Below the pieces are notes generated by a model. That model searched no databases. It worked only from the letters and a program-made list of their open reading frames with translations, and was not told the origin of the DNA. From Hyphomicrobiales bacterium (GTDB taxonomy: Bacteria > Pseudomonadota > Alphaproteobacteria > Micropepsales > Micropepsaceae): a stretch of 9,880 nucleotides of DNA. Shown one piece after another: positions 1 through 6,934 of the stretch. Positions within the stretch are counted from its first letter, which is position 1, and the number at the start of each line of letters is the position of its first letter. Position numbers and translations under genes: made by a program. The stretch is from the NCBI GenBank assembly GCA_017849395.1, contig JAFIHO010000206.1, positions 1-9,880 of the forward strand, in the 5' to 3' direction.

Positions 1-607
1 GGCTGCGGCGGCCGCGTGTGACGCCCAGCCTGTCGAACAGCCAGGACTTGCCCGGCAGATGCGGCCTCAGGCGCGGCAGGAATGCCCGCGCAAAATCCTC
101 GAAAGGCTCGCCCACCTGCCAGTGCCGCGCCCTGTCCGGCGCGACATTCGCAAAGAAGCGCAGAATGCGGCGGCCATGCATGGGCCGCGACGGAAAGGCA
201 TCGACATGCAGCAGCCGGTCGTCATTGATGCGCGAATAGCTGCGGCCTTTCACCTGCACCGGCCGGAAGCTGGTGCGCGCCCGCTCCACCGTACGATAGG
301 GCAGCAACGCCTGGATCAGTCCTGCCGCGCCCGCGCCGAACCGTTCGATCATCGCGCCCAGCGCCGCCGCCCGTTCGCCGGTCAGCGATGTGGCCTGCAA
401 TTTTCCGGTGGTGTGGTCCAGGCTGATATTCTTGGCCTTGCCGTCCGATACGGACGCATCGAGAAACTGCTTCTCCGTTTCCGCCAGCCGGAAGGCAAGA
501 TGCGGGAAGAAAAGCACCGCGCCGGTTTCCAGCGCCGTCACCGCCCGCCGGCGCAATTCGGCATCGAACGGCCCGGTCCAGCTTTCGATGGGCAGTTCCT
601 CGATCAC
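1..607 (-). CDS. kdoO: Kdo hydroxylase (Fe(II)/2-oxoglutarate dioxygenase), 3' end cut by window edge
   Basis: The enzyme is predicted to hydroxylate the 3-deoxy-D-manno-octulosonic acid (Kdo) sugar of the lipopolysaccharide inner core to Ko, acting in the cytoplasm or at the inner membrane face. Reading the minus strand from a GTG at 607-605 gives 202 codons without a stop to the left edge, starting MIEELPIESWTGPF. The recognisable family core is LLHVDAFPSRP (His134-x-Asp136, the first two iron ligands of the 2OG dioxygenase triad) followed by GRRILRFFANV and WQVGEPFEDF. Known members are about 290-300 residues, so roughly the last third lies outside. The start is supported by a GGAG Shine-Dalgarno 8 nt upstream and by the GTGA overlap with the stop of the preceding esterase gene, implying translational coupling. 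The distal iron-binding His cannot be assigned with confidence. The family call is from recalled motif similarity, not a search. Confidence 0.82.
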   Translation of the reverse strand, partial: MIEELPIESWTGPFDAELRRRAVTALETGAVLFFPHLAFRLAETEKQFLDASVSDGKAKNISLDHTTGKLQATSLTGERAAALGAMIERFGAGAAGLIQALLPYRTVERARTSFRPVQVKGRSYSRINDDRLLHVDAFPSRPMHGRRILRFFANVAPDRARHWQVGEPFEDFARAFLPRLRPHLPGKSWLFDRLGVTRGRRS

Positions 608-1827
608 GCAAACGACTCCGTCATCGCGCTGTAGACCAGCGTCCGCAAATCCCGCCGCAGCCGCACCCGCCGGTCCTGCGTGTCCAGCGACTGGGTCATG
701 AACACAACAGCCATATCCTCTTTGGGATCGACAAAAAAGGCCGTGGAGGCCATGCCGCCCCAGGCGAACTCTCCCACGCTGCCGGGAATGCCGGTGGCCG
801 CCACATCCTGCGTTACCGAAACACCCAGCCCGAATCCCACGCCGCGATAATTGGTTTCGCTGAAGGCCCCGCCGGACGGCATCATCTGGGTGATGAATTT
901 TCCGTCAGGCAGATGGTTCATGGTCATCAGCGCCACGGTCTTGGGACCTAGCAGCCGTGTGCCTTCAAGTTCACCCTTGCCCAGCAGCATCCGGCAGAAG
1001 CGCAGATAATCCTGGGCCGTGCCCACCAGCCCGCCGCCGCCGGACTCCAGCCTAGGCGGCGAGCCGAACATGGTCTTCTGCGAGTCGTCATACAATTCCA
1101 TCCGCCCGTCGCGCACGGCGTAACAGGCGGCGAAACGATGGCGCTTGTCCTCCGGCACGAAGAAGTCCGTATCCACCATGCCCAGCGGTGTCAGGATGCG
1201 CGACCGCACGAAATCCGCGAAACGCTGGCCTGAAATGATCTCGACCAGATATCCGATAACATCCGTGGAAACCGAATAATTCCACGCCGCGCCGGGCGAG
1301 AATTCCAGCGGCAGCTTTTCCAGCGCCGCGATCATGGCCGGCAGGCCGCCTTGCGTGCCCGGATCGGAAATCGCCAGCTTGCGATAGACCGCATCCACCG
1401 GCGTGCGATTCATGAATCCATAGGTCAGGCCGGACGTGTGGCGCATCAGGTCCATCACCCGCATCGGCTGCGACGGCTGTGACGTGCCGAACGCACCTTC
1501 GCCGCCATCGACATAGACGCCCAGATCGGCAAAGCCCGGAATGAATCGCGTGACGGGATCGTCCAGCGCGACCTTGCCTTCCTCCACCAGCATCAGCAGC
1601 GCGACACTGGTGATGGGCTTGGTCATGGAATAGATACGGAAGATCGCGTCCTCGCGCATCGCGGTGCCGCGGGCCAGGTCGATGCTGCCGGTCATGCTGA
1701 AATGCGCCACCGCGCCCCGCCGCCAGACCAGGGTCATGGCGCCGGGTATGAAGCCGGGTTCGACATAATGCGCGGCCATAAAAGGCGCGATGCGGTCCAG
1801 TTTGGCGATGGAAAATCCGGCGGTCAT
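604..1827 (-). CDS. Serine beta-lactamase-fold hydrolase (class C-like / EstB-type esterase)
   Basis: A 407-residue serine hydrolase of the beta-lactamase/penicillin-binding-protein fold. It shows the nucleophile motif S67-M-T-K70, the LMRHTSGLTYGF block (about 127-138) common to class C-type esterases, and the YSV motif at Tyr184 in WNYSVSTDVIG, which replaces the Y-x-N of true AmpC. Near the C-terminus WGG (Trp356-Gly358) stands where beta-lactamases have KTG. WGG is known from esterases such as EstB, so ester or lactone hydrolysis is likelier than antibiotic resistance. The N-terminus MTAGFSIAKLDRIAPF has no signal peptide, suggesting a cytoplasmic enzyme. The ATG at 1827-1825 is chosen because AGGA lies 7 nt upstream and the fold begins there; the frame is open further upstream but only as antisense to the ligase gene. 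It is divergent from the ligase and overlaps kdoO. Substrate unknown. Confidence 0.88.
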   Translation of the reverse strand: MTAGFSIAKLDRIAPFMAAHYVEPGFIPGAMTLVWRRGAVAHFSMTGSIDLARGTAMREDAIFRIYSMTKPITSVALLMLVEEGKVALDDPVTRFIPGFADLGVYVDGGEGAFGTSQPSQPMRVMDLMRHTSGLTYGFMNRTPVDAVYRKLAISDPGTQGGLPAMIAALEKLPLEFSPGAAWNYSVSTDVIGYLVEIISGQRFADFVRSRILTPLGMVDTDFFVPEDKRHRFAACYAVRDGRMELYDDSQKTMFGSPPRLESGGGGLVGTAQDYLRFCRMLLGKGELEGTRLLGPKTVALMTMNHLPDGKFITQMMPSGGAFSETNYRGVGFGLGVSVTQDVAATGIPGSVGEFAWGGMASTAFFVDPKEDMAVVFMTQSLDTQDRRVRLRRDLRTLVYSAMTESFA

Positions 1828-1881
1828 GGTGCATTCCTGCTTGCGGGCCGGGTTATAGTGTATCGGGAACGACTGTACGAC
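1828..1881. promoter_or_regulatory. Divergent intergenic region, probable promoters for esterase and acyl-CoA ligase genes
   Basis: These 54 bp separate the two divergent start codons, so both transcription units must be driven from here or from within the opposite gene. On the minus strand TATAAC (complement of 1852-1857) is a plausible -10 element, but no convincing -35 is seen. On the plus strand only a weak GGGA (1864-1867) precedes the ligase ATG, at a long spacing. No palindromic operator is obvious. Confidence 0.3.
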
Positions 1882-3597
1882 ATGAATGACACGACGCATA
1901 TCTGGCCTGCGATGAGCCTGCGCGAGGCGGAGGCCCGTCTCACCGCACCCGGCCAGATGTTCGAGACGGTTGAAACCGTGGTGCGCGGCATTCCCCTGAC
2001 CGTGTGGAAGAATGTCCCCGCCACCGCCCGTGCCGTGTTCGCCCTGGCCCGCCGCCATGGCGAACGGGAGTTCCTTGTTCATGACGAGGAGCGCATCACC
2101 TATGACGCCTTCGCCCGCGCCGCGCTGGCGGTGGCGGCGGCGCTGCGGCAGCACGGACTGAACAAGGGCGACCGGGTGGCGCTGGTGATGCGCAACCTGC
2201 CGGAATGGCCGGTCGTCTTCTTTGGCGCGGCGCTGGCAGGTGCGATTGTCGTTCCACTCAATGCCTGGTGGACGGGCGCGGAACTCGGCCATGGCGTAAA
2301 GGATTCCGGCAGCCGTTTCGTTTTCACCGATCCGGAGCGGATGGAACGGTTGCGGGACAATCTGCCGTCCTGCGTTGAAAAACTCTTCGTCGCCCGCGCC
2401 GCGTCCCGGCCTGATGGTGTCGTCGCGCTGGAAGATATTCTGGGGCCTCCCGGCCAATGGTCCTTGCTGCCGGACATTGCGATGCCGGACGTGACGCTCG
2501 ATCCCGAAGACGACGCCACCATCTTCTACACATCGGGCACGACGGGCCTGCCCAAGGGCGCGGTCGGCACCCATCGCGCCCTGACGACCAACATCTTCGC
2601 CGCGCCTTTCTCCATCGCCCGCAATGCCTTGCGGCGCGGACAAACCCCGCCGGATTTGCGCGCCGTGCCCCAGCGCATCGCCCTGGTCGCGGTGCCGTTC
2701 TTCCACGTCACGGGCAGCATCGCGGCGCTGGTGCCTAATATGGTGGCGGGCAGCAAACTCATCCTGATGCGCAAATTCGAGCCGGAAGCCGCGCTCGCCC
2801 TGATCGAGAAGGAACGCATCACTGTCGCGGGCGGCGTTCCTGCCATCGCGCTGGCGCTGCTGGAGCATCCGCGCCTGGCCGATTACGACCTGTCCTCCCT
2901 GCGGATGCTGCATTATGGCGGCGCGCCATCGCCCGCGTCCCTCGCCGCGCGCATCCGTGCGGGCATCCCTACCGCCGCGCCGGGCCAGGGCTGGGGCATG
3001 ACGGAGACCTCCGCCACCTGCACCACCCATTTCGGCGAGGAGTATGACTACCGCCCGTCCAGTTGCGGTCCCGCCCTGCCGGTCGGCCGCATCCGCATCA
3101 TGGACAGCACCGGCACACAGGAATTGCCGCGCGGGCAGGTGGGCGAGTTATGGACCTTCGGTCCCAATCTGGTGCGCGGCTACTGGAACCGCCCGGATGA
3201 GACGGCCGCCGTCTCCCGCGACGGCTGGCTGCGCACCGGCGATCTCGCGACGATGGACGAGGAAGGCTTCTGCTATATCGTGGACCGCGCCCGCGACATG
3301 CTGATCCGGGGCGGCGAGAATATCTACTGCATCGAGGTGGAAGGCGTGCTGTGCGAGCATCCCGCCATCGCCGACGCGGCGGTGATCGGCCTCAGCCATC
3401 CCCTGCTGGGAGAGGTGCCCGCCGCCGTGGTGCAGGCGCGCGGACCGGTCGATGAAAACGAACTGCGCGCCTTCGCCGCCGCCCGCCTCGCCGCCTTCAA
3501 GGTGCCGGAGCGGATCGCGGTCACGCATAAGCCGCTGCCGCGCAACACCACCGGCAAGCTGGTCAAGAGCGCGCTGAAGCCGCTGTATTTCCCATGA
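1882..3597 (+). CDS. Class I AMP-binding acyl-CoA / carboxylic acid-CoA ligase
   Basis: A 571-residue ATP-dependent ligase that would activate a carboxylic acid through an acyl-adenylate to its CoA thioester in the cytoplasm. All adenylate-forming core motifs are present: the phosphate loop YTSGTTGLPKG (Tyr216-Gly226), the A5 motif GWGMTET (370-376), the DGWLRTGDL and YIVDRARDMLIRGGENIY region (A7/A8, ending at Tyr482), and the C-terminal PRNTTGK with the catalytic Lys559. Length and motif spacing are those of the FadD/4-coumarate-ligase type. The chain length or identity of the acid cannot be read from sequence, so no symbol is given. The start ATG at 1882 (MNDTTHIWPAM) has a weak ribosome site; an ATG at 1912 is the alternative. 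It overlaps arfB by ATGA at its stop. Neighbouring genes give no pathway clue. Confidence 0.93.
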   Translation: MNDTTHIWPAMSLREAEARLTAPGQMFETVETVVRGIPLTVWKNVPATARAVFALARRHGEREFLVHDEERITYDAFARAALAVAAALRQHGLNKGDRVALVMRNLPEWPVVFFGAALAGAIVVPLNAWWTGAELGHGVKDSGSRFVFTDPERMERLRDNLPSCVEKLFVARAASRPDGVVALEDILGPPGQWSLLPDIAMPDVTLDPEDDATIFYTSGTTGLPKGAVGTHRALTTNIFAAPFSIARNALRRGQTPPDLRAVPQRIALVAVPFFHVTGSIAALVPNMVAGSKLILMRKFEPEAALALIEKERITVAGGVPAIALALLEHPRLADYDLSSLRMLHYGGAPSPASLAARIRAGIPTAAPGQGWGMTETSATCTTHFGEEYDYRPSSCGPALPVGRIRIMDSTGTQELPRGQVGELWTFGPNLVRGYWNRPDETAAVSRDGWLRTGDLATMDEEGFCYIVDRARDMLIRGGENIYCIEVEGVLCEHPAIADAAVIGLSHPLLGEVPAAVVQARGPVDENELRAFAAARLAAFKVPERIAVTHKPLPRNTTGKLVKSALKPLYFP

Positions 3598-4007
3598 GCG
3601 GTCTGACGGTCGGCGGCATCGACATCCCGGAAAGCGAACTCGTGGAGGTTTTCATCCGCGCCTCCGGTCCGGGCGGCCAGAATGTCAACAAGGTTGCCAG
3701 TGCGGTGCAGCTGCGCTTCGATGTGCGCGGCAGCCCCAGCCTGCCGGAGCCGGTGCGCGCCACCCTGCTGGCGACCGCGCGCCTGACCCGGAACGGCGTG
3801 CTGGTCATCACCGCCCAGCGATTCCGCGAGCAGGAGCGCAATCGCGCCGATGCCCGCGCTCGGCTGGCCGACATGATCCGCCGGGCCGCGACGCCCAGGA
3901 AGATCCGCCGTCCCACGCGGGTATCAAAGGCCACCAAGCAGCGCCGCCTGGACAGCAAGAAACGCCACGCGGCCCTCAAGCGCGGCCGGACCCGGCCGAT
4001 GGATTGA
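3594..4007 (+). CDS. arfB: ArfB (YaeJ-type) peptidyl-tRNA hydrolase, ribosome rescue factor
   Basis: A 137-residue release-factor-like protein that hydrolyses peptidyl-tRNA on ribosomes stalled without a stop codon. The catalytic GGQ is at residues 27-29 in ASGPGGQNVNKVASAVQLRF, the diagnostic class I release factor domain 3 signature. There is no codon-recognition domain. The C-terminus, from about residue 100, is a lysine/arginine-rich tail (RKIRRPTR, KATKQRRLDSKKRHAALKR), which in ArfB enters the empty mRNA channel. Length matches E. coli ArfB (about 140). The ATG overlaps the ligase stop as ATGA, so it is probably translationally coupled to that gene, although no functional link between the two is known to me. 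Full-length prfA/prfB proteins are excluded by size. Confidence 0.95.
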   Translation: MSGLTVGGIDIPESELVEVFIRASGPGGQNVNKVASAVQLRFDVRGSPSLPEPVRATLLATARLTRNGVLVITAQRFREQERNRADARARLADMIRRAATPRKIRRPTRVSKATKQRRLDSKKRHAALKRGRTRPMD

Positions 4008-4012
4008 AGGAA

Positions 4013-4048
4013 ATGTCTTCAAAATGTCGTGCATTTCGGCGCTATGAT
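4013..4048 (+). promoter_or_regulatory. Candidate PHO box and -10 element upstream of phoR
   Basis: ATGTCTT-CAAA-ATGTCGT (4013-4030) consists of two 7-bp half-sites with a 4-bp spacer, the 11-bp repeat periodicity of the PhoB binding site (consensus CTGTCAT-N4-CTGTCAT). Each half-site matches 5 of 7 bases including the core TGTC. A TATGAT at 4043-4048 lies 12 bp after the box, about where PhoB-dependent promoters put their -10, and the phoR ATG follows at 4076. The site lies in the 68-bp gap between arfB and phoR. It is a visual match without a scored matrix. Confidence 0.6.
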
Positions 4049-4075
4049 GGCGGAGCGTAACGGACGCGGAGACGC

Positions 4076-5362
4076 ATGCTTTACTGGTGGGACCGCCTGA
4101 AGCCGCAATTCAGTCCTCTGTTGTGGGGGATTGCGATGGGGGCGTTCGCCTATGCGCTGAACCCCTGGGCGGCGGGTCTGGTGTTCGGGGCCGTGCTCAT
4201 ACTGGCGCTGCTGGCGGGCTATGTGTTCGCGCCGGTGCCGATCCATCTCAAAAGCACGCGCGCCGACGCGGATGATCCGCTCCGCGCCATCCTGCCGCCT
4301 CTGGCCCGGGCGGTGATCGAACATCTGCCCGCGCCGGTCATGTTGCTGGACGCCAACCAGCGGGTTCTGTTCGTCAACGACCCCATGCGCCAGGTCGTGC
4401 CCGGCGATGTCGAGCGCAAGCATGTCAGCGCGGTGCTGCGCAATCCGGAGGTGATCGAGGCGATCCGCCAGACCGCCGCCAGCGGGGTGGAAGGTCAGAT
4501 CGAATTTTCCCTCCCGGTGCCGATCGAGCGTTTCTACCAGGCTTACACCGCGCGCGTCGCCGCCGACCCGCCCGCCGTCGCGCTGCTGCTGCATGACGTG
4601 ACCACCATCCGGCGCAGCGAGCAGATGCGCGCCGATTTCGTCGCCAATGCCAGCCATGAGCTGCGCACGCCGCTGGCGGCCGTGTCGGGCTTCATCGACA
4701 CGTTGCGCGGCCATGCCCGCGACGACCCGAAGGCGCAGGAGCGTTTCCTGGAAATCATGAGCGTGGAAGCAGCCCGCATGCGGCGCTTGATCGACGACCT
4801 CCTGTCGCTCACCCGGATCGAGCTTAACGAACATGTCCGGCCCGATACCAAGGTTCAGCTTGAAGGCATTGTGCGTCAGGCGGCCCAGGCGCTGGAACCG
4901 CTGGCGGCCAGCGATGACATCTCGGTGAAGGTCGCCTGCGCCGCCGAACCGCTCGCGCCGGTGGTGGGTGCGCGCGACGAACTGGTGCAATTGTTCCAGA
5001 ATCTCATTCACAACGCGATCAAGTATGGCCGCCCCGGCGGCCATGTGCTTGTCACCATCGGCCATAATGAATCCGGCGAGGTTTTCGTGGCGGTTCGCGA
5101 CGATGGCGAAGGCATCCCCCAGACCGCCATCGCCCGGCTGACCGAGCGATTCTACCGCGTGGATGTGAAGCGCAGCCGGGAAAAAGGGGGAACCGGCCTG
5201 GGGCTGGCCATCGTCAAGCACATTGTCAGCCGCCATCAGGGCCGGCTGACCATCGAAAGCAAGCTGGGCGAAGGCAGTGTTTTTACTGTGTTTTTGCCCG
5301 CGGGCGCCCCCGCAGCGCCGCCCCGGCCCGGCAGCCCCGTCGCTGTCACGGAAATGTTATAG
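4076..5362 (+). CDS. phoR: PhoR phosphate-regulon sensor histidine kinase
   Basis: A 428-residue membrane sensor kinase of the phosphate two-component system, expected to phosphorylate PhoB under phosphate limitation and act as its phosphatase otherwise. Two adjacent hydrophobic helices (about 12-30 and 32-52) anchor it with almost no periplasmic loop, as in E. coli PhoR. A PAS-like segment follows (about 80-180, with AVIEHLPAPVMLLDANQRVLFVN). The HisKA phospho-acceptor is His194 in FVANASHELRTPLAA. The ATPase domain carries an N box (NLIHNAIKYG, Asn309/Asn313), a G1 box DDGEGIP (342-348) and a G2 box GGTGLGLAI (371-379). GGAG ends 4 nt before the ATG, a short but usable spacing. The paralogue question is settled by phoU and phoB downstream. 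A PHO-box-like site precedes it. Confidence 0.94.
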   Translation: MLYWWDRLKPQFSPLLWGIAMGAFAYALNPWAAGLVFGAVLILALLAGYVFAPVPIHLKSTRADADDPLRAILPPLARAVIEHLPAPVMLLDANQRVLFVNDPMRQVVPGDVERKHVSAVLRNPEVIEAIRQTAASGVEGQIEFSLPVPIERFYQAYTARVAADPPAVALLLHDVTTIRRSEQMRADFVANASHELRTPLAAVSGFIDTLRGHARDDPKAQERFLEIMSVEAARMRRLIDDLLSLTRIELNEHVRPDTKVQLEGIVRQAAQALEPLAASDDISVKVACAAEPLAPVVGARDELVQLFQNLIHNAIKYGRPGGHVLVTIGHNESGEVFVAVRDDGEGIPQTAIARLTERFYRVDVKRSREKGGTGLGLAIVKHIVSRHQGRLTIESKLGEGSVFTVFLPAGAPAAPPRPGSPVAVTEML

Positions 5363-5376
5363 AACCGTCGCATAGA
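5343..5376 (+). promoter_or_regulatory. Candidate PHO box overlapping the phoR stop, upstream of phoU
   Basis: CTGTCACGGAAATGTTAT (5343-5360) resembles the PHO box CTGTCAT-N4-CTGTCAT: the first half-site matches 6 of 7, the second 5 of 7, with the correct 11-bp periodicity. It covers the last codons of phoR, and its final T is the first base of the stop codon. A modest -10 candidate, CATAGA, lies at 5371-5376, leaving a leader of about 50 nt before the phoU ATG at 5432. This could give phoU-phoB its own PhoB-activated promoter inside the phoR 3' end. No matrix score could be computed. Confidence 0.5.
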
Positions 5377-5431
5377 CGTGCTGCGAACCACCTAGCTACG
5401 GGCCGGCACAACGCCCGCCGAAAGGCCGCCG

Positions 5432-6151
5432 ATGACGGACCATATCGTCAAATCCTTCTCCGAGCAGTTGGAGGGGCTCTCCACCATGGTCGCCCAGATG
5501 GGCGGGCTGGCGGAGAACCAGTTGGCGTCGGCCATTGAAGCCATCGCGCGCCGCGATTCCGGCGCGGCGGAGCGGGCGGTGGCGGGCGACATCCGCACCG
5601 ACGAACTGCAACAGGAGATTGAGGACCGCGCGCTGAAACTGCTGGCGCTTCGCCAGCCCATGGCGGTGGACCTGCGCGACACGCTGGCCGCGATCAAGAT
5701 CGCCGCCGAACTGGAACGTATCGGCGACCTGGCCAAGAATATCGGCAAGCGCGCGCTGGTGCTGAACCGCGAGCCGCCCATCCGCCTCACCCAGTCCCTG
5801 GCGCGCATGGGCAAGGTAGCCCTCAGCCAGCTCAAGCAGGTGTTGGACGCCTATTCCGGCCGCAACGCCGAGTCCGCCGAAGCGGTGTGGAACCGCGATG
5901 GCGAGATCGACGAGATCTATAACAGCCTGTTCCGCGAACTCCTCACCTACATGATGGAAGATCCGCGCACCATCGGCCTGTGCACCCATCTTCTGTTCGT
6001 GGCCAAGAATATCGAGCGCAGCGGCGACCACGCCACCAACATTGCCGAAGTGATCTACTACATGGTGAGCGCCGGGCATCTCACCGCCAACCGGCCCAAG
6101 GCCGATACGACCAGCGAAACTTCCGTGCCCTATGAGAACAGCCGCCCATGA
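5432..6151 (+). CDS. phoU: PhoU phosphate signalling adaptor
   Basis: A 239-residue cytoplasmic protein that normally links the Pst transporter state to PhoR and keeps PhoB signalling off when phosphate is plentiful. Sequence and length fit PhoU: two homologous three-helix bundles, each with the acidic metal-binding signature, ELERIGDLAKNI (Glu95, Asp99) in the first and NIERSGDHATNI (Glu195, Asp199) in the second. The LRQPMAVDLRDTLAAIKIA stretch before the first motif is also typical. AAGG about 6 nt before the ATG supports the start. A 69-bp gap separates it from phoR and contains no pst genes. Its stop overlaps the phoB start as ATGA, so PhoU and PhoB are probably produced together. Confidence 0.96.
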   Translation: MTDHIVKSFSEQLEGLSTMVAQMGGLAENQLASAIEAIARRDSGAAERAVAGDIRTDELQQEIEDRALKLLALRQPMAVDLRDTLAAIKIAAELERIGDLAKNIGKRALVLNREPPIRLTQSLARMGKVALSQLKQVLDAYSGRNAESAEAVWNRDGEIDEIYNSLFRELLTYMMEDPRTIGLCTHLLFVAKNIERSGDHATNIAEVIYYMVSAGHLTANRPKADTTSETSVPYENSRP

Positions 6152-6858
6152 GCAAACCGACGATCCTTGTCGCTGAAGACGAAAGCGCCCTTGTCACCCT
6201 CCTGCGCTACAATCTGGAGCGTGAAGGCTATCGCGTGCTGGAAGCGCGCGACGGCGAGGAGGCACTTCTGGTCGCCGCCGAGGAAAAGCCCGACCTCATC
6301 ATTCTGGACTGGATGCTGCCGCAGCTTTCCGGCATCGAGGTCTGCCGCCGCCTGCGTACCCGGCAGGAAACCCGCAACGTCCCCATCGTGATGCTGACGG
6401 CGCGGGGCGAGGAATCGGACCGCATCCGGGGCCTGGACACCGGCGCGGACGACTACCTGACCAAGCCCTTTTCCATGACCGAATTGCTGGCTCGCCTGCG
6501 CGCCGTGCTGCGCCGCATCCGCCCCAGCCTGGCCGAGGATGTGGTGAGCGTCGGCGACATCGAGATGGACCGCGGCGCCCACCGCGTCCGCCGCAATGGC
6601 GTGGAAGTGCATCTGGGCCCCACCGAATACCGCCTGCTCGACCATCTGATCCAGCATCCGGGCCGCGTGTTCTCCAGAGAACAATTGCTGGACGCGGTGT
6701 GGGGCAGCGACGTTTATGTCGAGGCGCGCACCGTGGACGTGCATGTCGGCCGGCTGCGCAAGGCCCTCAACATCGAAGGCGTGGCGGACCCGATTCGCAC
6801 CGTGCGTTCTGCGGGCTATTCGCTCGACGAGAACGCCATGCAGGCAAGCGCGGGCTGA
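6148..6858 (+). CDS. phoB: PhoB phosphate-regulon response regulator (OmpR/PhoB family)
   Basis: A 236-residue transcription factor that, once phosphorylated by PhoR, binds PHO boxes. The N-terminal receiver has the acidic pocket ED (10-11), the phospho-acceptor Asp54 in LIILDWMLP, the switch Thr84 and Tyr103, and Lys106 in DYLTKPFS. The C-terminal winged-helix DNA-binding domain (about 130-230) shows LGPTEYRLLDHLIQHPGRVFSREQLL, the recognition-helix block VEARTVDVHVGRLRKAL and the terminal hairpin IRTVRSAGYSL, very close to characterised PhoB proteins. Start by ATGA overlap with phoU. The protein is full length with no missing key residue. Assignment to PhoB rather than another OmpR-family member rests on both this similarity and the phoR-phoU context. 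Confidence 0.96.
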   Translation: MSKPTILVAEDESALVTLLRYNLEREGYRVLEARDGEEALLVAAEEKPDLIILDWMLPQLSGIEVCRRLRTRQETRNVPIVMLTARGEESDRIRGLDTGADDYLTKPFSMTELLARLRAVLRRIRPSLAEDVVSVGDIEMDRGAHRVRRNGVEVHLGPTEYRLLDHLIQHPGRVFSREQLLDAVWGSDVYVEARTVDVHVGRLRKALNIEGVADPIRTVRSAGYSLDENAMQASAG

Positions 6859-6893
6859 AGCCGCTTCTCGCGCGCGCCTTGCAGCCTGACGGC

Positions 6894-6927
6894 CCGGCAG
6901 CTTTACTCCGGCCCCATCCTGCCGGAG
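6894..6927 (+). promoter_or_regulatory. Possible hairpins covering the phnA ribosome binding site
   Basis: The phnA Shine-Dalgarno GGAG (6924-6927, 7 nt before the ATG) is part of CCGGAG (6922-6927), complementary to CTCCGG (6906-6911). A competing 7-bp stem pairs CCGGCAG (6894-6900) with CTGCCGG (6919-6925). The two stems are mutually exclusive, and the first would hide the ribosome site fully. GC-rich sequence makes short stems by chance, so regulation is only a possibility. No PHO box is visible in this 76-bp gap. Confidence 0.25.
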
Positions 6928-6934
6928 CCGCGTC

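Noticed and set aside
59..634. Plus-strand open frames over the left end
   Set aside because: The minus-strand frame from GTG 607 gives a recognisable Kdo hydroxylase; the plus frames read as arginine-rich noise.
1702..1881. Upstream start at 1702 for the acyl-CoA ligase
   Set aside because: It would place 60 non-homologous residues antisense to the esterase N-terminus; MNDTTHIWPAM at 1882 fits the family length.
1828..3030. Extension of the esterase frame upstream to 3030 (808 residues in total)
   Set aside because: The extra part is antisense to the well-supported acyl-CoA ligase, lacks homology and has the arginine/histidine/glycine-rich look of a GC-rich shadow; the conserved fold starts at 1827.
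4019..5236. 405-residue open frame antisense to phoR
   Set aside because: Low-complexity His/Arg/Gly/Gln composition without recognisable motifs, opposite a gene with complete kinase motifs.
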